The notes under the pieces are model-generated. The model had not been told where the DNA came from, searched no databases, and saw only the letters and a program-made list of their open reading frames with translations. Source: Spirochaetaceae bacterium (GTDB lineage: Bacteria > Spirochaetota > Spirochaetia > DSM-2461). Taken from it: a stretch of 5,076 nt of DNA. Every line of letters starts with the position of its first letter. The first letter of the stretch is position 1. This document shows, one piece after another, positions 1 to 5,076 of this stretch. Made by a program: the position numbers and the translations under genes. Location: NCBI GenBank assembly GCA_016342385.1, contig JAEINM010000322.1:1-5076 (forward strand), in the 5' to 3' direction.

Positions 1-2015
1 TCAGATGATCTGGAGGAATTCCATTTATAAGCAGAAATACTTTTGTATAAAAATACAATCAATAATAGAATCGATATAATGATCAAAATTGATTTGATGT
101 AGAGATTCTTTAAATCAGAATAACTGTCTTCGTAAGAAATCCCTATTCTGGGTATGGTATCGTTTTTATCCATCTCTCCTCTGATAATTCCCTGCAGGTC
201 GACCAACTGACTGCATGATGACATATAGGAATAGAGATTAGCTAGTGTTGTCTCACCATAGAGTGGACTTATATACTTGAGGGTATTATCTGATAAATAG
301 GATGAGTCCCTGTTGAATGCCATGAGATCGGCTGTTCTTAAGGAATAGAGATCATCATGATATTCGGTGGTGCTTATGGCAATGGCTTCTTTGGCAGATA
401 TGGTGTTTTTCAGAGCATCACTAATCATATTGTTCAATATCTCTGTTTCTCTACTGAAAAAATCATTTAATAAGCTCACGATATCATTTGATGTTATATC
501 TGTTTCCGAATCGTCTTCACTAAAAAGAAAATCAGACATTTTTATCAATTCCCGGTAATGACTGTTATCATTAAATATCACACTAAAATCACTTAGTAAT
601 TTACCATTGATCAATTCACTGTATGAGATTAAAAAATCGTAATACTCTGTTGTATCAGCAGACCTGAATGCTGTCATGGAGAATATCTCTTCTGTAAGCT
701 GTAGTGATATTAAACTTGCCAGTCTATTCTCTACATCATCGATCTTAAAATTAATTGGTGTTTCTTCCGGTACCAGTAGGTTTCCCATTGCCGAGACGAA
801 GCCATTTTCATTGACAACAAATCTCGGAACTATTTTCTGGTCTAAAAACGAGACTTCCTGGCCTCTGACAAAGTTGTAATCCCTTATTTCATCAAAACTA
901 TGGAATGTTTTCTGCAGATTCCTGGTGGAAAGATAGGTTATGAGTCTTTCCACATTTTTTATTCCCCCATTGGTAGAGAATTGAATTATGAGATTTATAA
1001 TAAGAAAAACAACCATTAGGACGAATCTGCTATATTTCTTTGAGGGACTTTTTAGTTCGTCCATCTGCACCGACCGGCCTGTGTTTATAGACAGGACTTT
1101 TATGGAGGACAATTCTTTTCCCAGCGGATAACCTTCGACAGTCACTTCTCTGTCAAGGGGAATATCTGAACCCCATCGGGGAGGGAATTCCAGTTTAAAA
1201 CGGTCAATAAAATACTCATTGAGAGATTCATGACCTTTTGACTTTAGAACGCCTTTAATAGAAACCAGATTTTCTCTGAATCTGTTTTTACCCAAAGGAT
1301 TGACCCTGATAAAAAGGAGAACAAGAGAGGGGATCAATACAATTAATCCGGGAATAGAGATAGTTTTTGACGGTGCCAGTGTTAAAAGAAGTAATCCCGC
1401 AAACACACCCAAGCAGGCTGAAAATCTCAAGTCGCTCGAAAGAAATCTCTTCTCTTCTTCGCTGGCTTTTCTGGTTATGCGGAAAAGAGCATCTCCCGTG
1501 TCAACCGCCATGGTTGCCTCATGCAGTGTACTCGTAGTGAATTTATTGGTATTCCGGTTTTCTAACTGGGAATGAGATAATTTATTCCGGATTTCTGCTT
1601 CTTTCACAGCGGAATACCGCTCATTCATTGAAACGATGAGACAACCTTTATTTTTATCGGTAAAAACTATTTCTACCATATTGGTCTCTTGTAAATACTG
1701 GGGAAAAATTTCATCCCAGAGTAAATGAAAAGCCCCAATATAGTGGGTTGTAACAGATCCGCCTTTTATACTTATGGATTCACTGGAATAGGAATCATTC
1801 AGAACATAGACCGGTGTGCCGGCTGGTAGTGAGATTTTATGCAGAACCTTCAGGGCCTGGCTCTCCTCTTCGGTTAGACTGCGGGATGAAATCATTCCCT
1901 CTTTTTCTTTATCTGCCAGTTTCCTGACCTTCTTTTTTCTGGAATAGAAGGTTATTAGGTTATATAGGGATACCACAAAGATTATTAGGTATAGAATTAT
2001 GCGTAATTCGTTCAT
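1..2015 (-). CDS. IgaA/YrfF/UmoB-like polytopic inner-membrane protein (C-terminus cut by window edge)
   Basis: The frame runs from ATG at 2015 to the window edge without a stop, giving 671 complete codons. A GGAG Shine-Dalgarno (complement of 2022-2025) lies six bases before the ATG. Hydrophobic segments are at about residues 5-24, 198-214, 219-236, 329-346 and 640-658. This gives one N-terminal span, a hairpin pair, a fourth span, a domain of about 290 residues between spans 4 and 5 (predicted periplasmic), and a last span near the C-terminus. The same order and spacing occur in Escherichia coli IgaA (YrfF, about 710 residues). Local resemblances, from memory of that protein, are LTEEESQAL (47-55; IgaA LTPEERSAV), a NMVEIVFTD...LIVSMN block (112-131; IgaA NTVELIHTD...LVISLNG), FPPRW (277-281; IgaA YPAHW), and GIIRGEMD...RIGIS just before the last span (IgaA GIVTKIFTD...HIGL). 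IgaA restrains Rcs signalling through RcsD. Whether this homologue does so is unknown. The periplasmic domain has a single cysteine (C601). The assignment is fairly strong for family and weak for function. Confidence 0.72.
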   Translation of the reverse strand, partial: MNELRIILYLIIFVVSLYNLITFYSRKKKVRKLADKEKEGMISSRSLTEEESQALKVLHKISLPAGTPVYVLNDSYSSESISIKGGSVTTHYIGAFHLLWDEIFPQYLQETNMVEIVFTDKNKGCLIVSMNERYSAVKEAEIRNKLSHSQLENRNTNKFTTSTLHEATMAVDTGDALFRITRKASEEEKRFLSSDLRFSACLGVFAGLLLLTLAPSKTISIPGLIVLIPSLVLLFIRVNPLGKNRFRENLVSIKGVLKSKGHESLNEYFIDRFKLEFPPRWGSDIPLDREVTVEGYPLGKELSSIKVLSINTGRSVQMDELKSPSKKYSRFVLMVVFLIINLIIQFSTNGGIKNVERLITYLSTRNLQKTFHSFDEIRDYNFVRGQEVSFLDQKIVPRFVVNENGFVSAMGNLLVPEETPINFKIDDVENRLASLISLQLTEEIFSMTAFRSADTTEYYDFLISYSELINGKLLSDFSVIFNDNSHYRELIKMSDFLFSEDDSETDITSNDIVSLLNDFFSRETEILNNMISDALKNTISAKEAIAISTTEYHDDLYSLRTADLMAFNRDSSYLSDNTLKYISPLYGETTLANLYSYMSSCSQLVDLQGIIRGEMDKNDTIPRIGISYEDSYSDLKNLYIKSILIIISILLLIVFLYKSISAYKWNSSRSS

Positions 2016-2042
2016 AATTAACTCCATTAGATATTTAATTCA

Positions 2043-2083
2043 AATGATAATAGTAATTATTCCGACTTAATGCAATTATCATT
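2043..2083. promoter_or_regulatory. imperfect palindrome in the divergent promoter region, candidate operator
   Basis: AATGATAAT (2043-2051) is the exact reverse complement of ATTATCATT (2075-2083). The two arms are centred about 32 bp apart, close to three helical turns, and a few further symmetric pairs occur inside (2053/2073, 2055/2071, 2057/2069, 2059/2067). The arms cover the -10 and touch the -35 of the candidate promoter for the IgaA-like gene. TGATAAT arms recall Fur-family half-sites, but here they are far apart rather than forming a compact 19-bp box, so no regulator is named. Confidence 0.35.
2047..2075 (-). promoter_or_regulatory. candidate sigma-70-type promoter for the IgaA-like gene
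   Basis: On the minus strand, TTGCAT (2075-2070) is followed after 17 bases by TATTAT (2052-2047), a five-of-six match to the -10 consensus. The predicted transcript would start near 2040 and leave a leader of about 25 bases before the ATG at 2015. The surrounding DNA is very AT-rich, so chance matches are easy; the -35 match is only moderate. Confidence 0.35.
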
Positions 2084-2098
2084 GTAAAATATTTTACT

Positions 2099-2126
2099 TT
2101 GAAAATTCTCCATTTATACATAAAAT
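2099..2126 (+). promoter_or_regulatory. candidate sigma-70-type promoter for ppnP
   Basis: TTGAAA (2099-2104, five of six to TTGACA) is followed after 16 bases by TAAAAT (2121-2126, five of six to TATAAT). The predicted start of transcription is near 2133, about 26 bases before the ppnP ATG. This is the best promoter match in the divergent region and would drive ppnP and probably the OmpA-like gene behind it. Confidence 0.5.
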
Positions 2127-2158
2127 AGATCTTATCAAATATTTAAAAGGATTACCTT

Positions 2159-2470
2159 ATGAGTGAATTTTCCAATGTTTCTGTACTGAAAAAAGCCAAT
2201 ATATATTTTGACGGAAAGGTTACCAGTCGCACCGTTCTATTTGAAGACGGAACAAAGAAGACCCTGGGGATTATGATGCCCGGTGACTATGAATTCGGTA
2301 CGGAGAAGAAAGAGATTATGGAGATTCATGGGGGAGCAATGGAAGTCCTTCTTCCAGATGAATCTCACTGGATTGTTATTGAGGCGGGAGACCGATTTGA
2401 AGTTCCTTCCAACTCGAAATTCAAAGTGAAGATAAAAAATATAACAGATTATTGTTGTTCTTATGTCTAA
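2159..2470 (+). CDS. ppnP: pyrimidine/purine nucleoside phosphorylase PpnP (YaiE/DUF1255 cupin)
   Basis: The protein has 103 residues; E. coli PpnP has 94. It aligns along nearly its whole length: YFDGKV (17-22; E. coli YFSGKV), LGIMMPGDYEF (36-46; VGVMVEGEYTF), then VLLPD with a nearby W, EAGDRFEVP (EAGSVFNVP), and a closing YCCSYV (YLCRYL). PpnP is a small cytoplasmic beta-barrel of the cupin type. It splits purine and pyrimidine nucleosides with phosphate into base and ribose-1-phosphate, in nucleoside salvage. The start is supported by AAGGA (2147-2151) seven bases upstream of the ATG. The extra residues are at the N-terminus and in the loop before the LGIMM strand. It is divergent from the IgaA-like gene and lies 43 bases before the OmpA-like gene on the same strand, so the two plus-strand genes may share a transcript. 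The family assignment is secure. Confidence 0.93.
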   Translation: MSEFSNVSVLKKANIYFDGKVTSRTVLFEDGTKKTLGIMMPGDYEFGTEKKEIMEIHGGAMEVLLPDESHWIVIEAGDRFEVPSNSKFKVKIKNITDYCCSYV

Positions 2471-2482
2471 AAGTGCTTTTAG
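2467..2482. repeat. 7+2+7 palindrome overlapping the ppnP stop codon
   Basis: CTAAAAG (2467-2473) and CTTTTAG (2476-2482) are exact reverse complements separated by TG. The TAA stop of ppnP (2468-2470) lies inside the left arm. As RNA it could form a weak, A-U-rich stem of six pairs with a GUGC loop. No T run follows it, so it is not a typical intrinsic terminator. It could equally be a protein-binding dyad or chance in AT-rich DNA. Confidence 0.4.
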
Positions 2483-2483
2483 G

Positions 2484-2503
2484 TCGGACTGATGATCGTC
2501 CGA
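2484..2503 (+). promoter_or_regulatory. hairpin just upstream of the OmpA-like gene start
   Basis: TCGGAC (2484-2489) pairs with GTCCGA (2498-2503) around the eight-base loop TGATGATC, with one more possible G-U pair outside. The hairpin sits 10 bases before the ATG at 2514. The only purine-rich Shine-Dalgarno candidate, AGG (2481-2483), is immediately upstream of the stem. Folding would therefore shorten the effective AGG-to-ATG distance from 30 to about 10 bases. No T run follows on either strand, so termination is unlikely. The role is inferred. Confidence 0.45.
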
Positions 2504-2513
2504 TGATAAAAGT

Positions 2514-3710
2514 ATGATAAACCTATTCAGAAAAAAGAGTTTTTCCGTTCTTCTGATCATATTTCTTCTCTCCCTGTTCCTGGGGGCTGATGAACCGGTC
2601 AGCCTTCAATTTAAGCAGGAGAAGGGGCAGATCCTTCATGCCGATGCCCTTGTGAATGAAACCGTTTATATTGACGGGTATTACAGCCACCAGGCGGAAA
2701 TTGATGAGTTTTCTGTTTCCGCTGTCAGAGAGGTCTCGGAAGAGGGGAGTGCTGTTCTCGATTCCAGCTTCCGGACCGTAGAGCGCATAGGCGGTGTTCC
2801 GGGTATACTGGAATGGATCAGTTCGGAGACAGTTCGTCTGGAGAGGGATATGCTGGGGAGCCTCACTGTTCCTATCGAAGCGGCCCGGCCGGTTCTCCGT
2901 CATGTTCCCAGCTTTCCCGATTATCCTGTTAGTCCGGGAGACTCCTGGAGTCTTCCTGCCGAAGAGGTTCATCTTTTAAGAATACGAAATGTCCTATACG
3001 GCCCATATTACGGTTCTTTTATGGCTCAATATCAGTATTTAGACAATCGGGAGATAGAAGGGCGCCTTTTTGCCCGGATCTCTATTGAATACAATGTTTA
3101 TCTTCCTGTCCGTCAGACAGGAGAACCCATTCGCCTGATTACAGGTCAGTCTATCCAGGAAATACTCTGGGATATCGAAAATGGCCGACCAGAGCAGAAA
3201 CGGGAAGATTTCGAATTTCTGATGATGATGGCTGACGGCCGAACTCAGGAGTTTATCGGCCGGGGGGAAACCACATACAGGCTTACGAAAAGCATAGATC
3301 GGCCTCAGGCTGTCAATTCTCTGAGATCTGAATTAGGTGCTGTGCCGGGAGTCACCGTACAACCCACGGAAGAGGGCATTCTCTTATCGGTCATTGAAAC
3401 AGACCGCATTCTCTTTGAACCCGAATCCTCTGTTGTATCATCGGACCAGCGTTCCCGTCTTGAAGAATTAGCACGAAGTCTCTCCGCCTATAATGAGAGA
3501 GATATTCTTATAACAGGTCATACCGCTAATTACGGAACGACCGAAGGGCGGCAGAATCTCTCACGGGACAGGGCGGCAGCGGTTTCGCAGATTCTCTTTC
3601 CTGAAGGCCGTCCCGGACCGGGGAAGCTGTTTCTCAAGGGCGCAGGAAACAGTGAACCACTGGGTTCTGACCAGGCCGACAGGCGAGTGGAGATTCTTAT
3701 CCTGGATTGA
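2514..3710 (+). CDS. exported OmpA-family protein with C-terminal peptidoglycan-binding domain
   Basis: The protein has 398 residues. Residues 1-25 form a signal peptide: basic RKK, then a hydrophobic core, with a likely cut after LGA before DEP. There is no lipobox cysteine. Residues 26-290 form an unassigned exported region rich in beta-prone segments, with PSFPDYPVSPGDSW (132-145) as its most distinctive motif. Residues about 295-398 are an OmpA-like domain: ILFEPES (299-305), ITGHTANYGTTEGR (333-346), NLSRDRAAAV (348-357) and DRRVEI (389-394). The arginine that binds diaminopimelate in OmpA is kept (R353). The position of the partner aspartate appears to be T343, with E344 beside it. The protein probably anchors the outer membrane or a periplasmic complex to peptidoglycan. 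The start is fixed by in-frame TGA codons at 2490 and 2493 and by the signal peptide, although the ATG lacks a nearby Shine-Dalgarno. The gene looks richer in G+C than the IgaA-like gene. It follows ppnP by 43 bases and is closed by a terminator. Confidence 0.85.
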   Translation: MINLFRKKSFSVLLIIFLLSLFLGADEPVSLQFKQEKGQILHADALVNETVYIDGYYSHQAEIDEFSVSAVREVSEEGSAVLDSSFRTVERIGGVPGILEWISSETVRLERDMLGSLTVPIEAARPVLRHVPSFPDYPVSPGDSWSLPAEEVHLLRIRNVLYGPYYGSFMAQYQYLDNREIEGRLFARISIEYNVYLPVRQTGEPIRLITGQSIQEILWDIENGRPEQKREDFEFLMMMADGRTQEFIGRGETTYRLTKSIDRPQAVNSLRSELGAVPGVTVQPTEEGILLSVIETDRILFEPESSVVSSDQRSRLEELARSLSAYNERDILITGHTANYGTTEGRQNLSRDRAAAVSQILFPEGRPGPGKLFLKGAGNSEPLGSDQADRRVEILILD

Positions 3711-3752
3711 AGAAATCATTACCGGAATTAAAATGAAGATGATTCTCTATTG

Positions 3753-3793
3753 GAGCCCCTAAATCCAGGTCCCCGCAGGGGGGCTCAGTTTTT
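3753..3793 (+). terminator. intrinsic terminator after the OmpA-like gene
   Basis: GAGCCCC (3753-3759) pairs with GGGGCTC (3780-3786), followed by AG and five T (3789-3793). A smaller nested alternative, CCCC-GCA-GGGG (3771-3781), lies inside the loop. The hairpin is 42 bases after the OmpA-like stop codon, as expected for the end of the ppnP-OmpA transcription unit. On the opposite strand no T run follows the stem, so it should not stop transcripts of the minus-strand small gene. Confidence 0.7.
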
Positions 3794-3854
3794 AAAATAG
3801 TATGTCCTTATGTGAGGATAAAAAAAGATGAGTTGAAATATAAAGATAACAGTA

Positions 3855-4031
3855 CTAGACAAAAAGATCGATTATGGAGCCCATAAAGCTCATTTGAGAC
3901 TGATCAATCTGCTGAAGAGCATTCATTTTAAGCAGGTTTTCGGCTAAGTCTGTTCCTTCATATTGAGCGAATGTAAGAATCTGTTCCAGTTGAGGATTAT
4001 TAATCTGTAACGGATGATTTTCAATCTTCAT
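3855..4031 (-). CDS. small 58-residue protein of unknown function
   Basis: The frame runs from ATG at 4031 to TAG at 3855 and encodes 58 residues. It starts MKIENHPLQINNPQ and ends MSFMGSIIDLFV. The middle (QILTFAQYEGTDLAENLLK, about 17-35) looks like an amphipathic helix. There is no signal peptide, membrane span or cysteine. The composition (Q, N, L, I, E) looks like a real protein, and an AGGAG lies upstream. I do not recognise the family. The helix faintly recalls small YjfB-type putative motility proteins, but not enough to assign it. The gene lies 79 bases downstream of the J-domain gene on the same strand, so co-transcription is plausible. No clear terminator follows its stop. The start is unusual: a three-codon frame (ATG AGT GTA TGA) ends on it with an ATGA overlap. 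Confidence 0.6.
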   Translation of the reverse strand: MKIENHPLQINNPQLEQILTFAQYEGTDLAENLLKMNALQQIDQSQMSFMGSIIDLFV

Positions 4032-4056
4032 ACACTCATAATCGACCTGATCTCCT
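4028..4056 (-). promoter_or_regulatory. Shine-Dalgarno and three-codon miniframe leading into the small gene
   Basis: On the minus strand, AGGAG (4056-4052) and a second AGG (4048-4046) precede ATG AGT GTA TGA (4039-4028). The AGG is six bases from this first ATG. The TGA of the miniframe overlaps the ATG of the 58-codon gene as ATGA (4031-4028). The AGGAG is 20 bases from the longer gene's ATG, too far for normal direct initiation. Ribosomes may therefore load at the miniframe and restart. This is an inference from spacing only. Confidence 0.4.
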
Positions 4057-4110
4057 ATTAAATCAAATTAATTCATTTTCCCAGAGAATCTCTTGTCTTT
4101 TATTATTCGC

Positions 4111-4881
4111 TTATTTATTGTCCAGCAGATAATCGCGTGCCCATTTTACTCTGATAAAGAGCCTCGGATCCCCGCCGGTGTCAGGATGAAATTCCTTGCT
4201 GAAACTTCTGTATTGAGTCTTAATCTGTGAATGTCCCGGAAGTGAATTGATGGAATCGGGGATGCATTTTAGAATGAAACAGGCCGATAAGCGGTCAATT
4301 GTATCGGCTGGGATCCTTTCGTATTGTCCCGTAAGTGAAGCAAAATAGTCATCCATAAATATTAGCCAGTCCGGGTGTCCGAAACTGCTGTACCGGTCGA
4401 CCTGTTTTTTTGTTTTAGCCATTATTGTCTGTTTATAGACCGGGTTTTGACCGGCTCTGTTGTACTTTATTTCCAGGTTGGCCAGGAGATTAAAAAAACC
4501 CTCAATATGGAGAGGCAGATTTTTCATTTTTTCATCAATATACTCTTGTCTTTCAATCTTTTTATTCTCCCGATTAATCAGATACTGTCGTTTGATCATG
4601 AAAAAGAGAGGAAAGAAGGGGTGTTTCGGCAACCCGTAGGTTCTGTAGAAGTTTTCCAGATGTTCCGGTTTTATCACGGCATTATTCAGGAGGGAATAAC
4701 AGCGCTTATTAAACCGGATTGATATTAGGGGGGAGGCTTTCTGCAGATAGCTGATCATTAGCTGATAGTTTTTATCTTTTCTTATTGCTTTGGGCTGTTT
4801 ATCGAGCAGATAGCTTATGGTGTAGATTTTTCTGCCCACGGGCCTTCGTCTTCTCATGGTGGAGTTATAATAATACACCAT
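4111..4881 (-). CDS. J-domain protein (C-terminal DnaJ-type domain, class C)
   Basis: The frame encodes 256 residues. The C-terminal 60 or so form a J-domain: probable helix I at about 193-207, helix II HSQIKTQYRSFSKEF (217-231), the diagnostic loop HPD (232-234) within HPDTGGD, and helix III with LFIRVKWARDYLLD (241-254). J-domains stimulate the ATPase of an Hsp70 partner (DnaK). The glycine/phenylalanine and zinc-finger regions of DnaJ are absent, so this is a specialised cochaperone. Residues 1-190 are basic, mostly helical and unassigned, with RRRR at 10-13, an ILxxxKR-poor aromatic patch FYRTYGLPKHPFFPLFFM (78-95), and no clear signal peptide. The N-terminal part probably binds a specific client, by analogy with other C-terminal J-domain proteins. 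The start is uncertain: neither ATG at 4881 (codon 1) nor codon 9 has a Shine-Dalgarno, and another open frame overlaps the 5' end. The small 58-codon gene follows 79 bases downstream. Confidence 0.8.
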   Translation of the reverse strand: MVYYYNSTMRRRRPVGRKIYTISYLLDKQPKAIRKDKNYQLMISYLQKASPLISIRFNKRCYSLLNNAVIKPEHLENFYRTYGLPKHPFFPLFFMIKRQYLINRENKKIERQEYIDEKMKNLPLHIEGFFNLLANLEIKYNRAGQNPVYKQTIMAKTKKQVDRYSSFGHPDWLIFMDDYFASLTGQYERIPADTIDRLSACFILKCIPDSINSLPGHSQIKTQYRSFSKEFHPDTGGDPRLFIRVKWARDYLLDNK

Positions 4882-4963
4882 TGGAATTGTTGATATATCT
4901 TTCTATCTGGTATTTCTGATATTTATACAAGACAGGTTTCCCTTCAGGAATACTATTACCCAT
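4865..4963 (-). other. 32-codon open frame overlapping the 5' end of the J-domain gene
   Basis: The frame runs from ATG at 4963 to TAA at 4865 and overlaps the J-domain frame by 17 bases. It begins MGNSIPEGKPVLYKYQ and ends NNSNGVLL. The composition looks protein-like, but there is no Shine-Dalgarno at its ATG. It could be a chance frame, a short leader, or the true N-terminus of the J-domain protein separated by a frameshift near the TATTATTATAA tract (about 4867-4877). The sequence alone does not decide between these. Confidence 0.25.
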
Positions 4964-5015
4964 AAGCGTTAGATATCTTTTATACAGAGACTAGTTCCTC
5001 AATCTGTACATCTGT
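4882..5015 (-). other. region upstream of the J-domain gene
   Basis: This 134-base stretch contains most of the 32-codon frame, a TATAAA -10-like hexamer on the minus strand (4984-4979) without a well-spaced -35, and no hairpin with a T run. I see no convincing promoter or terminator. The J-domain gene could be read from its own promoter here or by read-through from the gene to the right. Confidence 0.3.
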
Positions 5016-5076
5016 TCAGTTCTTAACGAATTTAGACTCTTTTTTTGAACTCTCACCCGGTCTCTCCCAGACAGGC
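5016..5076 (-). CDS. C-terminal tail of an unseen gene (partial, 5' end outside window)
   Basis: The minus strand enters from the right edge with a frame of 19 codons ending at TGA (5018-5016). It reads PVWERPGESS...KFVKN, a hydrophilic, lysine-rich ending typical of a protein C-terminus. A second frame from the edge stays open longer, to TAG at 4991 (27 codons, ending LRN), so the true frame is not certain. The other remaining frame stops after seven codons. Nothing can be said about function. If real, it lies upstream of the J-domain gene on the same strand. Confidence 0.35.
   Translation of the reverse strand, partial: PVWERPGESSKKESKFVKN

Noticed and set aside
2..12. Short perfect palindrome CAGATGATCTG at the left edge
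   Set aside because: It is inside coding sequence of the IgaA-like gene, only five bases per arm, and expected by chance.
367..1575. Plus-strand open frames of 63, 67 and 91 codons inside the first 2 kb
   Set aside because: They lie opposite the long continuous IgaA-like frame, have no Shine-Dalgarno support and resemble no protein; they are antisense shadows.
2043..2061. Classical Fur box
   Set aside because: TGATAAT occurs, but the compact 7-1-7 inverted repeat is not met (the right half reads GTAATTA); only the widely spaced dyad is real.
2237..2979. Minus-strand frames of 107, 149 and 61 codons and a plus-strand 61-codon frame around the OmpA-like gene start
   Set aside because: They overlap ppnP and the signal-peptide and N-terminal region of the OmpA-like gene, whose identities are well supported.
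3806..3829. Small stem TCCTT/GAGGA next to a run of A, considered as a minus-strand terminator for the 58-codon gene
   Set aside because: On the minus strand the T run comes before the stem instead of after it, so it cannot work as an intrinsic terminator; on the plus strand no T run follows.
4375..4722. Plus-strand 115-codon frame opposite the J-domain gene
   Set aside because: It is antisense to the J-domain frame; its hydrophobic stretches are the complement of the lysine- and asparagine-rich codons of the real gene.
4991..5076. Alternative 27-codon frame entering from the right edge and ending LRN
   Set aside because: It is open, but its composition is rich in arginine and serine and less typical than the frame ending KFVKN; kept only as an alternative.

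Overview
This window most resembles part of a chromosome from a free-living, moderately AT-rich Gram-negative bacterium, probably a spirochaete. The best evidence for that is the 398-residue exported protein with a C-terminal OmpA-like domain. Its overall style (signal peptide, an N-terminal region with a PSFPDYPVSPGDSW motif, then a peptidoglycan-binding domain) recalls spirochaetal OmpA-family proteins. This placement is inferred from remembered family resemblance, not from a search. No rRNA, tRNA, CRISPR array, insertion sequence or phage gene is visible.

Layout. (1) The first 2015 bases are one long minus-strand reading frame with no stop before the window edge. It encodes at least 671 residues of a multi-spanning membrane protein. 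Its layout and several local motifs match the IgaA/YrfF/UmoB family, the inner-membrane brake on the Rcs phosphorelay known from Enterobacterales. (2) A 143-base divergent promoter region follows. It holds a candidate promoter for each direction and a 9-bp inverted repeat lying over the IgaA-like promoter. (3) On the plus strand, ppnP (nucleoside phosphorylase, YaiE/DUF1255 cupin) is followed after 43 bases by the OmpA-like gene. The gap contains two adjacent palindromes, and a GC-rich hairpin with a T run ends the pair. (4) On the minus strand from the right edge there is probably the C-terminal tail of an unseen gene, then a protein with a C-terminal J-domain (HPD motif intact), then a 58-codon small gene with an unusual ATGA-coupled start.

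How they fit together. The IgaA-like protein and the OmpA-like protein are both envelope proteins and sit on either side of ppnP. That makes an envelope-related locus plausible, but no Rcs component (RcsF, RcsC, RcsD, RcsB) is in view. The main point of interest is an IgaA-type membrane protein in an apparently non-enterobacterial setting. It keeps the family architecture but has only one cysteine in the predicted periplasmic domain, whereas enterobacterial IgaA has four. The J-domain protein and the small protein downstream of it look like a separate minus-strand transcription unit.
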